From Shewanella donghaensis (GTDB lineage: Bacteria > Pseudomonadota > Gammaproteobacteria > Enterobacterales > Shewanellaceae), in NCBI RefSeq assembly GCF_007567505.1, contig NZ_CP041783.1, positions 4,092,001 through 4,156,000 on the forward strand: a stretch of 64,000 bases of DNA, read 5' to 3'. The notes beneath the pieces were generated by a model. The model did not search any database. It was not told where the DNA came from and saw only the letters and a program-made list of their open reading frames with translations. Of this stretch, positions 61,719 to 64,000 are shown one piece after another (within the stretch, counting starts at the first letter, position 1; each line of letters starts with the position of its first letter). The position numbers and the translations under genes were made by a program.

Positions 61719-63896
61719 ATGACAGCACGAATTAAAGTAGGCGGTTTACAAATAGCGCAAGAATTGTGGCAACTGGTTGATCGTGAAATCTGCCCTGATA
61801 TTGGCATTAATTCTGCTGAATTTTGGACAAAGTTTGAAGATATTGTTACCGAGTTTTCTCCGGTTAATGTGACGATTTTAGAAAAAAGGCAGCACCTGCA
61901 GCAACAAATTGATCAATGGCATACAAAGCACCCTGCTAAAGCCTTTAACCCTGCCCAATATAAAGCTTTTCTATCCGAAATAGGCTACCTAGTGCCAGAG
62001 GGTGATGCGTTTCAAATTAGCACTGAAAATGTGGATCATGAAATAGCAGCGCAAGCTGGGCCACAATTAGTTGTGCCAGTAAAAAATGCGCGCTTTGCAC
62101 TTAACGCTGCCAATGCGCGTTGGGGCAGTTTATATGATGCGTTATATGGAACTGATGCAATATCACCACAAGGTGGCGCTGAGCTTACTAAACAGTACAA
62201 CCCTTTAAGGGGTGAAAAAGTTATCGCGTTTGCAAAACATCACTTAGATACTGCAGCGCCATTAGTGCAAGGCTGCCACGCTGATGTGACGCGTTATTTT
62301 ATTGATGCTGACTTATTACGTATGCAGTTAACAGATGGCACGACCACAACATTAACCCAACCACAAAAGTGTGTGGGTTACCAAGGTAGTGCGGCTGCGC
62401 CGAGTGCTATTTTGCTGGTTAATAATGGTTTGCATATTGAGATCCAAATTGATCCTGACAGTGTTATTGGTGGTAGTGATAATGCAGGGGTTAAAGACCT
62501 GTTGGTTGAAGCCGCAGTGACGACCATTATGGATTGCGAAGACTCTGTCGCTGCCGTTGATGCTGAAGACAAAGTTGAAATTTACCGTAATTGGTTAGGT
62601 TTGATGAAAGGCAACTTAACTGCCTCACTGACTAAAAATGGTAAAGAAGTCATTAGAGAGCTTAATGATGATCGCGTTTATAGCGCTGTGAATGCTGACA
62701 CTGAGACAGTGACGTTACCCGGTAGAAGTTTGTTATTTGTGCGTAATGTGGGTCACTTGATGACGATTGATGCCGTGCTAGATAAAAATGGCAATGAAGT
62801 ACCTGAAGGCATATTGGATGGCATGATCACTGTGCTTGCCGCTATGCATGACCTTAAAGGTAACAATAATGGTCGCAGTAATAGTCGTAAAGGGTCAGTG
62901 AATATTGTCAAACCTAAAATGCATGGCCCAGAAGAAGTGCAATTTACTTGTGACTTGTTTACCAAGATAGAAGATGCACTCATACTCCCCCGTAATACCA
63001 TCAAAGTCGGCATAATGGATGAAGAGCGCAGAACCACACTCAACTTGAAAGAGTGCATAAGGGTCGCGCAAGCGCGCGTTGTCTTTATTAATACTGGTTT
63101 TCTCGACCGTACCGGTGATGAACTCCATACCTCAATGTTAGCGGGCGCCTTTGTCCCCAAATCTGTGATGAAGCAGCAAAAATGGATTACTGCTTATGAA
63201 GATTGGAATGTCGATATTGGACTTGAATGTGGCTTACAAGGTCGCTCTCAGATAGGTAAAGGCATGTGGCCGATGCCAGATGAAATGGCGGCTATGCTAG
63301 AACAAAAAGTGGCTCACCCAAAAGCGGGGGCAAATACGGCCTGGGTTCCATCGCCAAATGGTGCCGTGCTGCATTCAACCCATTATCATCAAATAAATGT
63401 TGCCGAAGTTCAGCAACAAATTAAGCAGCGTAAACGTGCCAGCATTGACGACTTGTTGACGATTCCATTGCTTAATGAAGCGACAACATTAACCCAACAA
63501 CAAATTACCTTTGAGCTAGAAAATAATGCACAGGGTATTCTGGGATATGTGGTGCGTTGGATTGACCAAGGAGTCGGTTGCTCGAAAGTGCCTGATATTA
63601 ATAATGTTGGTTTGATGGAAGACAGAGCGACCTTGCGGATCTCATCGCAATACTTAGCTAATTGGCTTGAGCATGGCTTATGCAGTGAAGCAGAGGTGAT
63701 GACAGCGCTGAAAAAAATGGCTGCTGTGGTGGATACTCAAAATGCAGCTGATCCACTGTATATCAATATGGCACCTACCTTTGACGGGATAGCCTTTAAA
63801 GCTGCTTGCGATCTTATCTTCAAAGGTAAATCTCAGCCTTCTGGTTATACAGAACCTTTGCTACATGCCTACAGGATCCAAGCTAAAGCAGGTTAA
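61719..63896 (+). CDS. glcB: Malate synthase G
   Basis: A 725-residue monomeric enzyme that condenses glyoxylate with acetyl-CoA to form malate. Motifs are ARFALNAANARWGSLYDALYGTD, TTIMDCEDSVAAVDAEDKVE with catalytic acidic residues, GLMKGNLTASLTKNGK, VGIMDEERRTTLNLKECI, and GAFVPKSVMKQQKWITAYED. Length matches E. coli GlcB (723). ATG 61719 has GGGA about six bases upstream; the frame open to 61674 is not needed. It completes the shunt with aceA; having the G type next to aceA instead of AceB is notable. Confidence 0.96.
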   Translation: MTARIKVGGLQIAQELWQLVDREICPDIGINSAEFWTKFEDIVTEFSPVNVTILEKRQHLQQQIDQWHTKHPAKAFNPAQYKAFLSEIGYLVPEGDAFQISTENVDHEIAAQAGPQLVVPVKNARFALNAANARWGSLYDALYGTDAISPQGGAELTKQYNPLRGEKVIAFAKHHLDTAAPLVQGCHADVTRYFIDADLLRMQLTDGTTTTLTQPQKCVGYQGSAAAPSAILLVNNGLHIEIQIDPDSVIGGSDNAGVKDLLVEAAVTTIMDCEDSVAAVDAEDKVEIYRNWLGLMKGNLTASLTKNGKEVIRELNDDRVYSAVNADTETVTLPGRSLLFVRNVGHLMTIDAVLDKNGNEVPEGILDGMITVLAAMHDLKGNNNGRSNSRKGSVNIVKPKMHGPEEVQFTCDLFTKIEDALILPRNTIKVGIMDEERRTTLNLKECIRVAQARVVFINTGFLDRTGDELHTSMLAGAFVPKSVMKQQKWITAYEDWNVDIGLECGLQGRSQIGKGMWPMPDEMAAMLEQKVAHPKAGANTAWVPSPNGAVLHSTHYHQINVAEVQQQIKQRKRASIDDLLTIPLLNEATTLTQQQITFELENNAQGILGYVVRWIDQGVGCSKVPDINNVGLMEDRATLRISSQYLANWLEHGLCSEAEVMTALKKMAAVVDTQNAADPLYINMAPTFDGIAFKAACDLIFKGKSQPSGYTEPLLHAYRIQAKAG

Positions 63897-63928
63897 CCAA
63901 TACGGTTAAAATAAGTTATGCCAGAGTC

Positions 63929-63972
63929 TGAGGGAACCCCATGAATTTAAAAGGATGCTTGTGGTTCCCTCA
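63929..63972. repeat. 10-bp inverted repeat after glcB
   Basis: TGAGGGAACC (63929–63938) pairs with GGTTCCCTCA (63963–63972) across a 24-nt loop. There is no T tract, so it is not a clear terminator; it may be a repeat element. Confidence 0.6.
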
Positions 63973-64000
63973 CTAAATCCTGCAGGCTAATTGTAAATGT

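Overview
The window is chromosomal DNA of a gammaproteobacterium, almost certainly a Shewanella. Protein similarity, the E. coli-like zapA–6S RNA–ygfB–ubiH–ubiI–gcvTHP order, the divergent argR/mdh pair and the modest G+C content all fit. A cold-water marine species such as the S. frigidimarina group is a guess, not shown.

Layout. 1–5.8 kb: 3' end of glnE, a GAF-GGDEF diguanylate cyclase, a DUF3081 protein, zapE, a CsgD-like LuxR regulator and a membrane-anchored bactofilin. 6.1–7.9 kb: glnK-amtB with an upstream NtrC site and sigma-54-like promoter. 8–14 kb: a small exported protein, a lipoprotein with transglutaminase-like and TPR regions, aroG, an Atm1-type ABC exporter and three small proteins. 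14.4–17.5 kb: a membrane-tethered FMN glutamate-synthase-like protein, a DUF5610 protein and a ferredoxin-NADP reductase. 17.8–22.8 kb: a Fur-box-headed ferric iron ABC transporter followed by a DyP peroxidase. 22.9–24.7 kb: argR and mdh, with ARG-box and CRP-like sites between them. 24.7–31.7 kb: an SDR, a DUF393 protein and an RND pump with two adaptor proteins. 31.7–33.8 kb: folX-folE-folM (tetrahydromonapterin synthesis). 33.8–36.9 kb: a MocR regulator divergent from a PLP decarboxylase.

37–45.6 kb: a small periplasmic protein and fthC, then a three-gene minus-strand block that separates fthC from 6S RNA and zapA: a GDPD-like lipoprotein, an 829-residue membrane protein and a membrane protein with six DnaJ-type CxxCxGxG repeats. 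46–54.7 kb: ygfB, ubiH, ubiI and gcvT, gcvH, gcvP. 55–58.7 kb is accessory: a strongly AT-rich, overlapping two-gene unit (a charged soluble protein and a three-helix membrane protein) beside a Y1/REP-type transposase. 58.8–63.9 kb: the glyoxylate shunt, with aceA divergent from a LysR gene and a malate synthase G gene.

The best candidates for undescribed biology are the AT-rich pair at 54,975–57,216 and the three-gene membrane block at 38,706–44,640. Smaller leads are phased direct repeats upstream of the GGDEF and MocR genes and several short tandem duplications at gene ends. No tRNA, rRNA, CRISPR array or complete prophage was seen.
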